Part shown: piece by piece, positions 1-11,800 of the stretch
How positions within the stretch are numbered: position 1 is the stretch's first letter
Layout of the letters: every line of letters starts with the position of its first letter
Assembly: GCA_033297075.1 (NCBI GenBank)
Contig: MU858050.1
Coordinates: 124,001 to 188,000 of the forward strand
Direction: 5' to 3'
DNA: 64,000 nt
DNA from: Rhypophila decipiens
Taxonomy: Eukaryota > Ascomycota > Sordariomycetes > Sordariales > Naviculisporaceae
Translations under genes and position numbers: made by a program
Notes under the pieces: model-generated
The model's input: only the letters and a program-made list of their open reading frames with translations
Told to the model about the DNA's origin: nothing
Databases searched by the model: none

Positions 1-90
1 CTCAGACAGAAAACCCAAGGCTTCCAAAACCCTGCATCTCAATACCAATCTCTTTGAAGTTGGTATTCGTGCTAACCTCTGACCAAAAAG

Positions 91-852
91 TCCTGGCTCG
101 TGAAACTCCAATCCTCCCTCGCCCTCCAACAAACCAACAAAAAACACCCGTTCCACTCAAACATGCACTTCCTACGAAGCATAACAATCCAGTCCTACGA
201 CAAGTTTGGCCCGCGGATTGGCTTCTTGAAACTGACTTGTGACGTCAGCACGACCGAAAAGAATGGCAAGAAGGCCGAGTTTCTCCCCGGATCGGTATTC
301 CTCCGAGGTCCGTCAGTAGCGATGCTGGTCATTCTTGTCCCAGATGACTTGGACACAGAGGAAGAATACGCAAACGAGCGATACGTCCTTTTGACAGTCC
401 AGCCCCGAATCGCAGCTGGCTCTCTCGAGTTTGTAGAGCTTCCCGCGGGAATGGTCGACGAAGCGGGAAACTTTGAGGGGACTGCGGCCAGGGAAATAAA
501 GGAAGAGCTGGGGCTCGAGATTCCTGCTTCTGAGTTGATTTGTTTGAGTGACCTTGCCCTTGCGGGGACCGAAAAGGAAGAGATATGGAGAGATGAACAG
601 CTACCCAAGGGGGTGTACATGTCCCCGGGGGCGTGTGACGAGTATATACCGATCTTCATGCACGAGAGGAGAGTGCCGAGGAGGCAGCTGGGGGAATGGA
701 CGGGACGGCTGACGGGGTTGAGGGACGAAGGGGAGAAAATCACGCTCAAGCTGGTTAGGATGCAGGATCTGTGGAGGGAGGCGGCGAGGGATGCAAAGGC
801 GCTGAGTGCGCTTGCTCTTTGGGAGGGACTGAGGAGGGAGGGGAAGATTTGA
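91..852 (+). CDS. Nudix hydrolase, ADP-sugar pyrophosphatase type (5' partial)
   Basis: Likely hydrolyses ADP-sugars or related nucleoside diphosphate sugars, like the NUDT14 / plant ADP-sugar diphosphatase group. The Nudix box is at about 448-516: PAGMVDEAGNF followed by AAREIKEELGLE, with the metal-binding REIKEE core intact. The first Glu of the canonical G-x5-E is Gly here, which I recall as normal for plant NUDT14-like enzymes. The stretch HFLRSITIQSYDKFGPRIGFLKL precedes the domain in two short blocks. The reading frame is closed by a TAA at 73-75, but a CTAAC branch point (72-76) and an acceptor ending at 90 show that this is a 3' exon starting at 91; the start codon and first exon(s) lie left of the window. 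It converges on the next Nudix gene with 344 bp between stop codons. Family sure; substrate inferred. Confidence 0.85.
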   Translation, partial: SWLVKLQSSLALQQTNKKHPFHSNMHFLRSITIQSYDKFGPRIGFLKLTCDVSTTEKNGKKAEFLPGSVFLRGPSVAMLVILVPDDLDTEEEYANERYVLLTVQPRIAAGSLEFVELPAGMVDEAGNFEGTAAREIKEELGLEIPASELICLSDLALAGTEKEEIWRDEQLPKGVYMSPGACDEYIPIFMHERRVPRRQLGEWTGRLTGLRDEGEKITLKLVRMQDLWREAARDAKALSALALWEGLRREGKI

Positions 853-1196
853 CATTGTCATCTTTGGCGTAAAAGTATTTTTGTCGGGGTCTTTTGGCCA
901 GTGAATGCTGGAGCGGACGAACTATGCTGTGATGGTGGGAATATAAGTAATTGTATTCATTCTTGTGGAGTCTAGGCTTGCTCTCAGGGGTATTTCTTTG
1001 TTTACTTGGGCATCCTTTCTTGTGCCCTCGATTCGTTCACCATCACTTCCAGTCATCAATCCAGACCAGCCATCACTGACCAATCAGCTGACAACTTCCC
1101 ATCCATCCCTCCTCTCATCCATACAGCTCTCCCCTTTCTTACCTCTCGTCTCCTGCCTCACCCAAAATCACCACAATTTCTCCTCAGCTTTCATCG
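853..1196. other. Convergent 3' intergenic spacer
   Basis: Spacer between two convergent Nudix genes. It must hold both 3' UTRs. The half from about 1030 is strongly pyrimidine-rich on the plus strand. No gene seen. Confidence 0.6.
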
Positions 1197-2137
1197 TCAA
1201 AGCCGAAACTTCTTGGCCAACTCAATCCCCTCGGCCAAATTAGCAACCCTTGCATCAATAGCATACCCCTCCTTCTCAAGCCGAACAACCTCCTGGTACA
1301 AATCCCCAAGTCGAACAGTGAAAACCTCAATAAACTCATTCTCCTCCAACTCGGGCTTGGGATCCTGATTCAGCGGGTCATTCATATCCACAGCTACATG
1401 GACCATCCTCAAGTTGGTATTGCAAAACCCGGGATCATTGAACATGACGGGCGAAGTCTCGAGGACTTCAGAAACAACATAGCCTGTTTCTTCGCGCAGT
1501 TCGCGGATGGCTGTTTGGACTGGGGACTCGCCTGGGTCCGAGAGGCCTGCTGGGATTTCGATTACCGTCTTGTCGAGCGGGGGACGGTATTGTTTTTGGA
1601 GGACTATCAAGGGGTTGGAGTCTGATTTTGGGTGGTTTTGCAGGATGGCGACTATGCCTACGCCGTCGATGTCCTGGCCGGCGTGGCGGGTTGTTCGTTC
1701 GGCAGATTCCCATGTTCTGGTTACGCCGTTGGGGTCTTTGTATGTCTTTCTGGTTTTGGGGGGAGTGGTGTTAGTATGGAGGGTACGGAATACTTGTTGG
1801 TTTCGGGTTGGTGAGAGGAATGAATGTGGCTTTGAGATGGGAACGATAAGTGCCTCGATGTAAAAGTCTCGAGAGGTAGGTAGATATCTGGGTCTGAGAC
1901 GATGGGTATTGGTCGACTTACTTGACGAGCTTCGTCCAGACGCGCTCATTCTCCAACTGTAAATGAGGACAGAGGATGTATTAGTCAAGTTGTTCATGTT
2001 CATTTACTCTTGCAAGCACCTATGTCACATGTGAGGCAGTCTTGTCCTGTGGTTTGAGTGAGGCAGCTTACAAGAGGCTCAGTCGAGACGGCGGTCGACT
2101 CGCCAGGGGTGATTGGCGCGGATTCTTCTGCCGCCAT
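1197..2137 (-). CDS. YSA1: ADP-ribose pyrophosphatase, YSA1/NUDT5-type Nudix hydrolase
   Basis: Hydrolyses ADP-ribose to AMP and ribose 5-phosphate, removing a reactive NAD-turnover product; cytosolic by family. Three coding exons on the minus strand: 2137-2072 (starts MAAEESAP), 1956-1922 (LENERVWTKLVK) and 1749-1197, giving 217 residues with phases closing exactly (654 nt). Donors are GTAAGC and GTAAGT; the last intron ends in a CTAAC branch and CCAG. The canonical Nudix box AGLSDPGESPVQTAIRELREETGY is complete: G-x5-E-x7-REx2EExG. Upstream QKQYRPPLDKTVIEIPAG is the typical YSA1 substrate-domain lead-in. An unspliced reading of the last exon gives a spurious longer N-terminus. Converges on the neighbouring ADP-sugar type Nudix gene. 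Confidence 0.92.
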
Positions 2138-2843
2138 GATGATCGTATATATCGGTATATGGGTATTTAGATATAAGATATGAAGTTGTAAGTTTTGGAA
2201 ATGGCGTCGTCTTCTGTCTCTGGATATAGAAAGAAGCTTGTTATTAAATCAAGGAAAAATATTCAAGGTAATTAATGATGTTCTGGGAAAAGTTGTGTAT
2301 CAGGGATGCAAGTCACCGGTCGCGGTGCACAAGATGATAAGGCCAAGTCAGGTACACTTTAAACAAAGTGACTCGCATCAAACTGCCTCCTGCCCCTTGC
2401 TTTAGGAATCCATCCATCTCAGACCGCCAGATCGGAAGACGGAAAGAGCAACGCCGCCCGTTTCGCCGACGATGGGGACAGGCCGTTAGCGCCCGGGGTG
2501 GGGCCCTGAACACCCGTAGCGTCCCCAGCGCCCAGTGTTACTGGCCGGCTGCGGTTCCGGTGGCATGGAAGCCAACGAACACCGCCAGCACAGCACTGGT
2601 TGGACCTGTGCGATGAGCTGGCTCGTTCTGAATGGAGGCTTTTGGTCGGTTGCAATCGAAGGATCGCTTCTTCTGGAAGTGTGCAAGATTGGGTCAGGTT
2701 TAATTTCCCTCGCAGCAACTTTCGATCCAGTTCTTGATTGAACACCAAATAGGTTTCCTTGAAGAGGACCTTTTTGATGTTGCACACATAAATCACATCG
2801 ATATCCCGGCTCCGTTCGTAGCACTTCCGTCTGGCGGCCCGGT
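2138..2843. other. Intergenic, upstream of YSA1-type gene
   Basis: Promoter side of the YSA1-type gene and the 3' side of the orphan minus-strand ORF. An AT-rich patch runs from about 2145 to 2280. No supported gene. Confidence 0.5.
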
Positions 2844-3761
2844 TTACAGCTTCCCCGGCAGACTACCGAGTACAGCTTGCTCTATCCATCGCGGCTCTAT
2901 ATGTCGTCCCACCCACCACCTGCTTTCGACGTGCACGTATCCGTGATAGAGCCTGCATTGTTCATGGTGATTTCTCCGAGACTCATGCCAAGCACATGAG
3001 CCGGACACATCCAACACATCCAGGGTCCACCGTTCACGATGACTTACAGGATGGGACGTAACAAAATGCGAACAAGAATCCACATTTCTGCTTCTCGAAA
3101 CATTTTTATACCTTCGGCAGGCTCGTTGACGCTGTGCAGAGCAAGGAATACTCGGAGCCAAGCCAGATTGCCGTTCGCTGACGGGCTTGGCATGATGCCC
3201 AGCCGATGACGACGACGCACATCTCGCTACCTCGATATAGTATCCAGACCGATGCGACTTGTATTCGTAATCGAGTTGATATCCAACGGAGAGCATACGC
3301 AAGTCTTTTATATCAGCATTTATTGGGAGTTTTGTGATTGAACAGCTCACTCCCTTTCGGAAGGATTCCTCATCATCGTGAACTCGGTAAGACCCGACAG
3401 TAGGGATAAGCACGCCCTCGCGCTCAATCTCACCCATCACCTCCAGCAATATAATATGATAATCTCGGACGCGCAGTTTGCACAGTTGGGCAGTCTGACC
3501 AAGTGAACGCAGCAGCGTTTCGGGGCGTAATGAGACAGTTTTGAAGTTTTGAACAGAGTGAAATTGGATGTAGTAATACCCAGCGCGCCGGCTTGATGAT
3601 TCAGCGCTACTGGTAGTGAAGTCGTAGCGACTAGCGAGTGTCATGTGGCATGGCATTGACGCGTGCCTTGATTTCCTTCCTGGGTTTCCGCGCCGTAGGA
3701 TAGAAATCTTTCCATTCGGACTTTGGAATATTATCCGAGACCTTCTATCTGAACCGACCAT
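2844..3761 (-). CDS. Orphan ORF, unrecognised protein
   Basis: A 306-codon uninterrupted frame starting at a true ATG (3761); internal ATGs at 3656 and 3644 are alternative starts. I do not recognise the protein. The part from the third Met on (MTLASRYDF through about DYEYKS) has balanced amphipathic composition typical of real protein, with YYYIQFHS, LRVRDYHIILLEVMGEIE and SITKLPINADIKDL. The C-terminal third is rich in Arg, His, Ser and Cys and looks less protein-like, so a true gene may end or splice near 3250. Its start lies 308 bp from the divergent MFS gene, so a shared promoter is possible. It could also be a decayed gene. Confidence 0.4.
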   Translation of the reverse strand: MVGSDRRSRIIFQSPNGKISILRRGNPGRKSRHASMPCHMTLASRYDFTTSSAESSSRRAGYYYIQFHSVQNFKTVSLRPETLLRSLGQTAQLCKLRVRDYHIILLEVMGEIEREGVLIPTVGSYRVHDDEESFRKGVSCSITKLPINADIKDLRMLSVGYQLDYEYKSHRSGYYIEVARCASSSSAGHHAKPVSERQSGLAPSIPCSAQRQRACRRYKNVSRSRNVDSCSHFVTSHPVSHRERWTLDVLDVSGSCAWHESRRNHHEQCRLYHGYVHVESRWWVGRHIEPRWIEQAVLGSLPGKL

Positions 3762-4069
3762 CTCATCTTTTTCCTTGTTTCATTCCATTTTTTTGCCATT
3801 TCCAACTTTACCTATCCAGTATCTTGTTCACCCTCATCTTCTTTCTCATCATCACTCATTTTCGCGTCTCAATTTCCTTTTACCAGTCTGATTGTCTAGG
3901 TACCGAGCGGATCTCAACCTCACTCCCCGACTGAGCTGACCGCCAAGGCACGACCTCCGTCATCCCTTCAAAGGCTGCAATCGAGCTCAACAGAACTTAC
4001 AAAAGCAGAATTTATCTTCTTCCAGTCCCCCGCAAGAAAAACTACCAAGGCATGGTTTAGAAAAGCAAA
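3762..4069. promoter_or_regulatory. Shared upstream region / pyrimidine-rich leader of MFS gene
   Basis: The plus strand is dominated by long T/C tracts (about 3765-3890), followed by an A-rich stretch just before the ATG at 4070. This is the usual look of a filamentous-fungal core promoter and 5' leader. No TATA box stands out. Confidence 0.4.
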
Positions 4070-5749
4070 ATGGGCCTCACGACAATCCTCAACGGGGACC
4101 TCGACCCCGGATTTGACGATGACGCCGACGACATCCGAAACTCCTCAGAGCAATCCCCTTTACTGGCACAAGGCGAATGGACCACACCAGCAATCAACAC
4201 CGAAGCCACCATCATCGAGCAAGAAAAGGCCCGCCTCCGCCCGCAAATCATTCTACTCTCCCTAAGCGTAATCTTCATCGCCGAGCTAGCCGTTAACGTC
4301 GGCATCCCGGCGATGAACGCCGTGATAGAATCCATCATCTGCAGCCAGCTCCATCCCGAGGTCGCCAACGGAGGCGGAACCTTACCTTTCGACTCGCCCG
4401 AGTCCGTGTGCAAGTCGGCCGACGTGCAGAGTTACCTGGCCATGGTGCGCGGGTGGAATTCTACCTTTGAGGCGATCCCCGGCATCGTCTGTGCCATTCC
4501 CTATGGTATCCTTGCTGATCGGTGGGGGAGGAAGCCTGTCTTGTTGCTCTCCGCCTTGGGTCTCAATCTCTCGCTGGCATTTACGTATGGGGTGTTGTAT
4601 TTTTCGAATATCTTTCCCGTGTGGGCTGTTTGCTTTGGGCCTTTGTTCATGTTGTAAGTTTCCATATCCTCCAGACAAATCCCTGTTGTTTTGATTAGGT
4701 ATTGACATCCCTAAAACAGCATCGGAGGCGGGGCCATGGTTGCCGTTGCAATGCTGTACACCATGCTCTCGGACGTCACAAGTGTAGACCAGCGAGCAAC
4801 CGTCTTCTTCAAGTTTGGCGCCGCTTTCCTGACTGCCCAAACCATCTCGACACCTCTGTCGGGCTATCTCTTGCTGTTCAACATGTGGCTGCCTCTTATC
4901 GTGTCGTATCTACTGATGACCGTTATCAACGTGGCGTCAGTTTTGTACCCCGAGACCTTGCAACTACACAGACATGCCCACGCGGCTCAACGGAGAGGAC
5001 AAGGATCCAGCGCCTCATCTGACACCGAAGATGTCAACACAGCTTTCGGCGATACCAAGACGTCCGTTTTCGAGGAAATCAAGGCCAAGGCGTTGGAGGG
5101 AGTCGATGATGTGTGGAGATTTGTACTGGGCAATACCAAGATCGGGTTCATGCTGCTATCGCTGGTCTTTGTCGTCCTGGGGAAGCTCGCCCAGGAGCTG
5201 CTTCTCCAGTACGCCACCAAGAGATACCACTGGACCTGGTCCGAGGCTGCGTTCCTAATGACCATCGCGGGCGTCACAAGCATGGTCACCTTGATTGCAC
5301 TGCTCCCTGCGGCCGGCTGGTTCTGCGCCAAATATCTCGGCCTGACGGGCGTCATGAAGGATGTCTGGCTGATCAGAATTGTCGGGCCATGTCTCATCCT
5401 GGGATGCCTGGTCATTGCACTGGCCCCCACAGGCGTTATACTCGGGTTTGGACTGGTCCCTTATGCGTTTGGGTCGGGGCTGGCGCCGCTGATCAGGTCC
5501 GTCCTGAGTGCCCTGGTCGAGGAGCACCACATTGCTATCCTCAACACGCTGATCGGCATCACCGAGAGTGTCGGCGTCATGGTGGCTTCCCCTATATTAG
5601 CCTCGAGTCTCAGTCTCGGGCTGAAGATGGGCGGTGCTTGGATCGGATTGCCCTTCCTCCTTGCTGCGCTCTTCGCGACGGTCATAACGACTATTGCATG
5701 GACGTTTAGACCGCCTAGGAGCGCGGTACAGTTATCCTCGGACCCTTGA
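4070..5749 (+). CDS. Major facilitator superfamily transporter
   Basis: Proton-coupled or facilitated membrane transporter; substrate unknown. Two exons: 4070-4653 and 4720-5749, with donor GTAAGT and acceptor ACAG. They join as PLFMFIGGGAMVAVAML and give 537 residues. The acidic cytosolic N-terminus (about 55 residues) contains a dileucine SPLLAQ motif often seen in vacuolar transporters. TM1 begins near residue 58. The MFS loop 2-3 signature GILADRWGRKP is at 146-155. A hydrophilic central loop (RHAHAAQRRGQGSSASSD onward) separates the two six-helix halves. The long extracytosolic TM1-TM2 loop with two Cys (ICSQ and ESVCKS) fits the fungal MFS group near zinc-induced facilitators and peptide/drug carriers, but I cannot assign a subfamily. 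Confidence 0.9.
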
Positions 5750-8700
5750 GGATTTCAAGAACATGTCTGGAATGATGTACCAATAGCTGGAAGAACAATC
5801 TCGGGCCGAAGAACCCTAAGGAAAGACTCTCTTGTTCCTCAAACTTGATCTTTCCCCTTCTTCAACTGAAGAGGGTGGAACTCAGGTATTTTGGAAGCAG
5901 AGTCTTTCAGTCGGGGTGTTGGATTGGTCACCAGCAACAGGACAGGCATCTGCCCGGAGGGCTTTCCGCGCGGATTCGTCCTTGGAGGTCTGGTGGTTCA
6001 AAAAGTCCCAAAAGAAGCATGATGAAGCATCCGGCTGTCGGTGTGGTGATGTATCAGTGTCATTTGGGTCCTTCGGGATTTAAAGCAGGCAGAGGTGCAG
6101 CGCCTGAGACGTTGAGAATTGGCCGGGTTCGTCTCAAGATGGAAGTAACTAATAGCCATCGAGACTATGCAAGACGTCTTCCGGTTGGACGAGGTGGGGG
6201 TGTTCTCGATTCAGCCGATAGATGGTGTGTAAAAATAAAGAATCTCAGTTATAGAGTAGAGATAGAACTACTACCTGTAAACGGTGAGAATGTCTCGGCC
6301 ATTCTGAAGCCTTTGAGAAAAACGAAACGAAGCAAGACAGAATAGAAAAGGTCTGCAAGTGAAACAAACCTCTTTCAGTCATGAGCGTCATTGCGTGGGG
6401 CATCTCTCGATCATGATGGGTGATGACAGATAAGATCGTGGTCATGGGAAGATTGTTAAGATTACCATCGATCCGGCCGGGCGGTAAGGAGCTCATGGAA
6501 AGACGGCCGGGATGTTCCATGGTACAGTACGGTCCAACACACAGAGTGCTGCATCCGTAATGAGCGCATCGAAAATATCCACTCCTTCATTTCCAAAGGA
6601 ACCGGTGCTTCCTTCAACCCTTCCTTTCTTCCTTGCTGGAGCAGGGAGATCTCCCGCTTGCTCTTAACTTGTTTAAATTAGTGCACCGCGTTTGCTGGGA
6701 GTCTGGGACCGACGAGGATCAGGATCGAGTTTTAGCGTTAGCGTTGTGACCTCGAAATCCGTCGTGGGAAGATCCTACACTGGCAAGACAAAATTAAATA
6801 TTTAAAGTCTGCATGTCGTCCCAAAAGATCAAGATAACAAACTTGCTTCTCTGGAGGGTTGAATGTGTGAAATATTGAATTTCTGGGTTGTTGTATGACA
6901 GCCAGCCAGTGGCAGCCCCAAAATCCAACGTCGACCAGTCACGGATCTTCAACGGAAATTGGCCCGCACTCTTCACCGGGTGGAGCGGCGGTTCAAGCGG
7001 ACGCGAACGCCGTGGAACCGCGTCGCCTTATCATTACCGTCTGCAAGATGCAGGAACACAACACCCTCACAACCGTGACGAAATGTGGAATCGTGCGGCG
7101 TGCCTCCTTCACTGGGGAAGAAGGCGTGAGGGACAATGACGGTGAAGGCAACACAGCATGAGCACAGGCCTTTTCTGAGCTTAATCGCCCGTGCCCCTAT
7201 TTTCAACTTTAATCCAGCCAAACTATCGAAATTCTGCTAGCGTCGTTGCCAACGTCGTTAACGCCGTGTCTCAGACAGCTGAAGCTTTAGCGGGAGACAA
7301 GAAGAAGCACATGGCGAGTGGAGAAGGGAGTGGAAACCGGCACCTCTTGTTGAAGAACAAGCGAAGACGCCGAAAAGAAGGAGGTCAAAAGAGGAAGCTG
7401 TGATTTTCTTATCCAGATTTGCAGATCCGTATCGTATTACGGCGGGCGGACAATCTGATCATGTCACATTTTGACAGCTTACCAACTATGCCCATATTAA
7501 ACAAAAGGATCACCAGTAAGCATAACACGTCCATTTCCCTCAGGATGGATATAGAAACCCAGTATCCGCTCCCGGTCTATAATATCGTCCTTATCCGACA
7601 GCTTACCGCCAGAGCAAGACAATGGACAAAAACCACCAAAATGCCACCAAAGCACGCGCCCGCGAGCCGGTGCCCCTGACCAGGTGCTTGGCTCCCAGCC
7701 CTGGGCTTGGCATCACAACCTTGCCATGCGATGGGCCAGGAACCGAGCCCGTCCCCTTTCTGTATCGATTACCCCTGAGACACGCACACACGCCTGGTAT
7801 CTTTCCAAATCGTGGAGTCGTGGAGTGCGACCTTGTTGGAGTCTTTTCTTCACGAGCTTTTCTTCTTCTGCTTTGCATCATCATCTCTTCCCCCACAAGG
7901 TACATGAGTAATGGCTGTAAATGGCAAGGGGTGTAACCCGGGGGAAAGCCTCCGCCATCATCAATTTGTTCCCTGCAGAATCTTGTGCTCACATTCCGTA
8001 CATGCAACATATCGCGCAGATATAATATGATATCAAAAAGTACGGGGTACACGACGACCTACAAATGCTACAGAATGCGACAATGTACGGACATCGCGTA
8101 TCAATCAGCTCTCCACGCAGCTGAACCAAAGATTGGAACGAATAACAGTGATGATTGGTGATGCTAACCAAACTTGAGGCACCCCTGCGCTGGCTTGTGG
8201 TGCCTCTGCTGAACCGAAGCAGTCAAGTGTGCTTCGTCCCTGGCAGACGAGCCTTGCGTGGGACCCTGGTCAAAATAGCCCATCGCGAAATCTCCACCAG
8301 TCTGTACCCCAATAGATTGCAGTAAACTTACGATGATCCCCGCGATACCGTATTTTTCCTTGCTCTCTCCTTTCTTTCCCTCTCCGGTTTGTCCTCAACA
8401 CCGTGTTGGTGGTCGCTGTTTGCTAGCTGCTGTCGAGCTCGTTGTCATTCGCTGCCAGTCATTCCTTAACTGCTTTGCAAGATAATTACTTCACACTCGT
8501 TTTTGTTTCTTTTCTTACAACTCCATTCCTTTCGAAAGAGTATGATGCGCTTAATTGGCAATAACATCCTCGTCGCTCCTTCCACGTCAACCAAACTGTA
8601 GGAAAACAATCTCCGGATCACCGGCACACAACACCAAGAGAGAATCGGTACCACCAAGGCCACCACCTGGATCCGAAAGGCCAGTTGCTCTGAAATACGA

Positions 8701-8846
8701 TTCCAACTACCAACGTGAAAACCGCAGCCTACACCACTCGAGTCCTTTTTCGTCCTGGCCAAAACCGTGAATGCGCTTGCGGGGAGGAAATCTTGCAGGA
8801 CACACAGAGGAAATCCCTGAATGATAATTAATTTATAATATTTACA
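5750..8846. other. 3.1-kb intergenic region
   Basis: Contains the 3' UTR of the MFS gene and the upstream region of the Pro/Gly-rich protein gene. The longest open frames (such as 5845-6345 on the plus strand) have unprotein-like composition and no homologous look. The last about 500 bp before 8847 is probably promoter and leader. No RNA gene recognised. Confidence 0.5.
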
Positions 8847-11800
8847 ATGGTTTCCTTTTTTGGGCTCAAGTTCGGGGATAAGAAGAAGTATGTTTGCGAA
8901 AGCATTCGCCGACTTGGCCATGACCATCCACCGGTGACAGAGCTGACGATGACATAGGAAGTCGGATGGAAAGGCGACGCAGGGAAGCAAGCAGCAACAG
9001 AAGCAACAGCAGCAGCAAAGGCAGCGGATAGACCAAAATGCACTGGGAGAGGGCCAGTTTTTTGGCGCCAACATCAACCAAACAACCGTCATAAATGGCA
9101 GCATCCGATCCGTGTCCCGAGCGAACACGGCCATGTCGATTCGATCCCCATATACCCATGACACGCACAACCTGGCCGCTGTGAGCATGTTTGACCTCTC
9201 CCATGTCAGTCACAGCCGGCAAGGGAGCTACTCGAGCATGGCCTTGAAGGCCCATGCATCCGATGCAGGGCTGCGAACACGATTTGGCGCCAACAATGCA
9301 TCTGCGTTGAGCTTGGCCCCTCCCGGTCCCGGGTTCGGATCTCGTCCGGGAACGCCAAACGGCAAAGGGAAAGCATGGGTGAATCCTCTCGACGTCCACT
9401 TTGCACGATCCTCGCCTTCGGTGCCGCCTGCTCAAAAGTCGCCCCTTGCCATCGAAGTCCAGCCCATTACGGCCGATGAAAAGGAAACCGGAGGAGGGGA
9501 TGCTGTCTCGGTGTTTGGGGAGGATGCCGATGAAATGGTAGACGCAATGATGGCATCGGCCAAGAAAAAGGAAGAGGAAGAGAAGGCAGCCAAAGAGCAG
9601 GAACTGGAGAAGGAGAAGGAACTTGAAAAGCAGAAGGAGACGGCGCGTTTGGAGATGGAACGCCTCGAACGCCAAAAGTCGACCGAGACCAAGCTTCGAC
9701 AACAGGCACAGGAACGACCCCAGGAACGACCCCAAGAACGACGACAACAAGAACATCAGCGACGGAACTCACCCGAGGGTCCGCAACAATCTCGTCCTCA
9801 GGCTCAGGAGCGTCATCAGACACAAGGTCGTCTACAGCAACAGAACGCTCAACAAAGGCAGAACCCTCACCCGCAACAGAGCATGGGACCGTTGAATGGG
9901 AATCCCAACGGGCCAGGGCCAGGTCCAGTATTTAGGGGAAATGTTGACCAGAGACCAGGGAGCCGCGGCGGCATGCGACCTGGCCCGAACGAGCAAGCTG
10001 GTCCTGGTCCTGGTCCTGGGCCCGGACCCAATGGCCCACCACGACAGTTTCCACATCCCACCGCCGCCCACCAGGGCCCTCCTCGACATGCGCCTCCCAC
10101 GCAGAGCCTGCCCAATCCTCCGCTCAACGGAGGCAGTCGTAACTATCACCATGGCGGTCCTCCACTCCAGCCAGGCCCGCGAACCGACTCTCGTGCAGGC
10201 AGACCAGGACCACATGGTCCGCCTGGTCCTCATGCCGGTCCCCGTCCCGGACCTGGACCTGGACCTGGAGCCGGCCCCGGGCCTCATGCTCGTCCCATCG
10301 GACCCGCACTCCAGAACAACCGTCCATATAGCCCCGCGCCTCAGAACAACCGCCCATATAGCCCTGCCCCCAACAGTCCCGGCTTCCGTGGCCCAGCTGC
10401 CAACGAATTCCGATCGCAGAGCCCAGCACATGGCGGACCCGGCGGACCTGGAAACAGACCCCGTCCTGGGCCGAATCTTCAGACCTCGCTCTCGCTAAAC
10501 AACGGACCAGGCCCTAGAGGGCCACCAGGGCCACCAGGGCCTGGGCTTCCACTTCGCAGGGCTGAGACGGCACCGTCGGCACCGTTAAGCCCGACATCCG
10601 ATATCAGTGATGACCCAATTGAGCAGTTTGCCAGACCTATTATCCAGGACGTAGCCGCCAAGCGTGATACTATGCAGCTACACACTCCACGGAGACACAG
10701 TCTGTCGATGAAAATCGAGGAGCTCGAAAAGACACTCATCAGGGCGCAGATCGAGACCCACGAGGTAGACCTCAGAAGACCCATCAGCTCGGGCAGCAGC
10801 AACTACAGCATCGGGGCCAGCGACGTCAGCTCGCTGAGCGATAACGACGACGAGCCCATCTTGCCTGTGACCAGCATTCAGCCCGCGCCATTGCGGACTG
10901 TTTACCCTAACCCCGCCGCTGCCACTGTCAACGTGCCTCCTGTCACTTCTACCCCGAGTCCCACGACCGAAACAGGACGCTGGCTACCGAATGGCGCGGC
11001 CGCCCGTGGGCCCATCAGGCGTGGGCCACCTCCTCGTCGTCCCACCCTAGACGAATATGGAGTCATTCCTGGAAGAACCGCGTCCAACTCGTCTCGACCG
11101 CCAACTCGGACAGCAAGCGCAGCGGGCAGCAGCTCCACCGGCCGCCCATCAGAATCCGACGAGAGCTCCATCCTTCAAAGGATTCCAAGTGCCACCCAAA
11201 CACGGTCCAACACCCCACAGCTGCGACAGGACAGGATCCAGGAAGAGAGCCCTGTAGTACCCACAGCAACGACCGAAGTCGCGGCCAGCACCTCCGGGCT
11301 GTCTCCTCCCCCTTCGGCCCCAGCTCCCATTCTCTCCAACCTAGGCGGCTTCAAATTCGACTTCGAAAGCGCTGCGAATGCCGCTCCCCCAACTCCTGAC
11401 TCAACGACGTGGCCACTGGCACCTTCCTCCCCAGGTGCGGCAGCGAAGGAAGCCACGCCATCATCCCCGTCGGCAAGCTTACACCGCGCCAATGCCCCTC
11501 CACCGCTCAACTTTAACTTTTCTCCTGATGCCTACTCGCGCGACCCGTCCGGACCATGGACACCACCGTTGCGCTCGCTGGGCGGTAGTAATCCGAACTT
11601 GAGATTGCACGATCAAGAGAGACCGTCCACGGCCGGTGGATTCTCGTCTGCTTTCTCGCATTCCAGTTCTCTTGCGCCAGCGCCGAGTTTCACGCGATCG
11701 AGAACACCGGTCGAGGGGGTCGATATCAACGCCACGGCTGCGTCGCTGGGCATCGGTGTAGCTCGGGGGTTGAGCATCAGGGAACCGAAGCGCGAGCCTC

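Noticed and set aside
5845..6345. 166-codon frame downstream of the MFS gene
   Set aside because: No motif, basic random-like composition, probably 3' UTR and spacer.
8466..9756. Long minus-strand frames (240 and 296 codons)
   Set aside because: They lie opposite exon 1 and the start of exon 2 of the disordered-protein gene; Cys/Leu runs are the antisense of Gln and Glu/Lys repeats.
9832..10431. 199-200 codon frames on both strands
   Set aside because: Shadows of the Pro/Gly repeat region, which is poor in stops in all frames.
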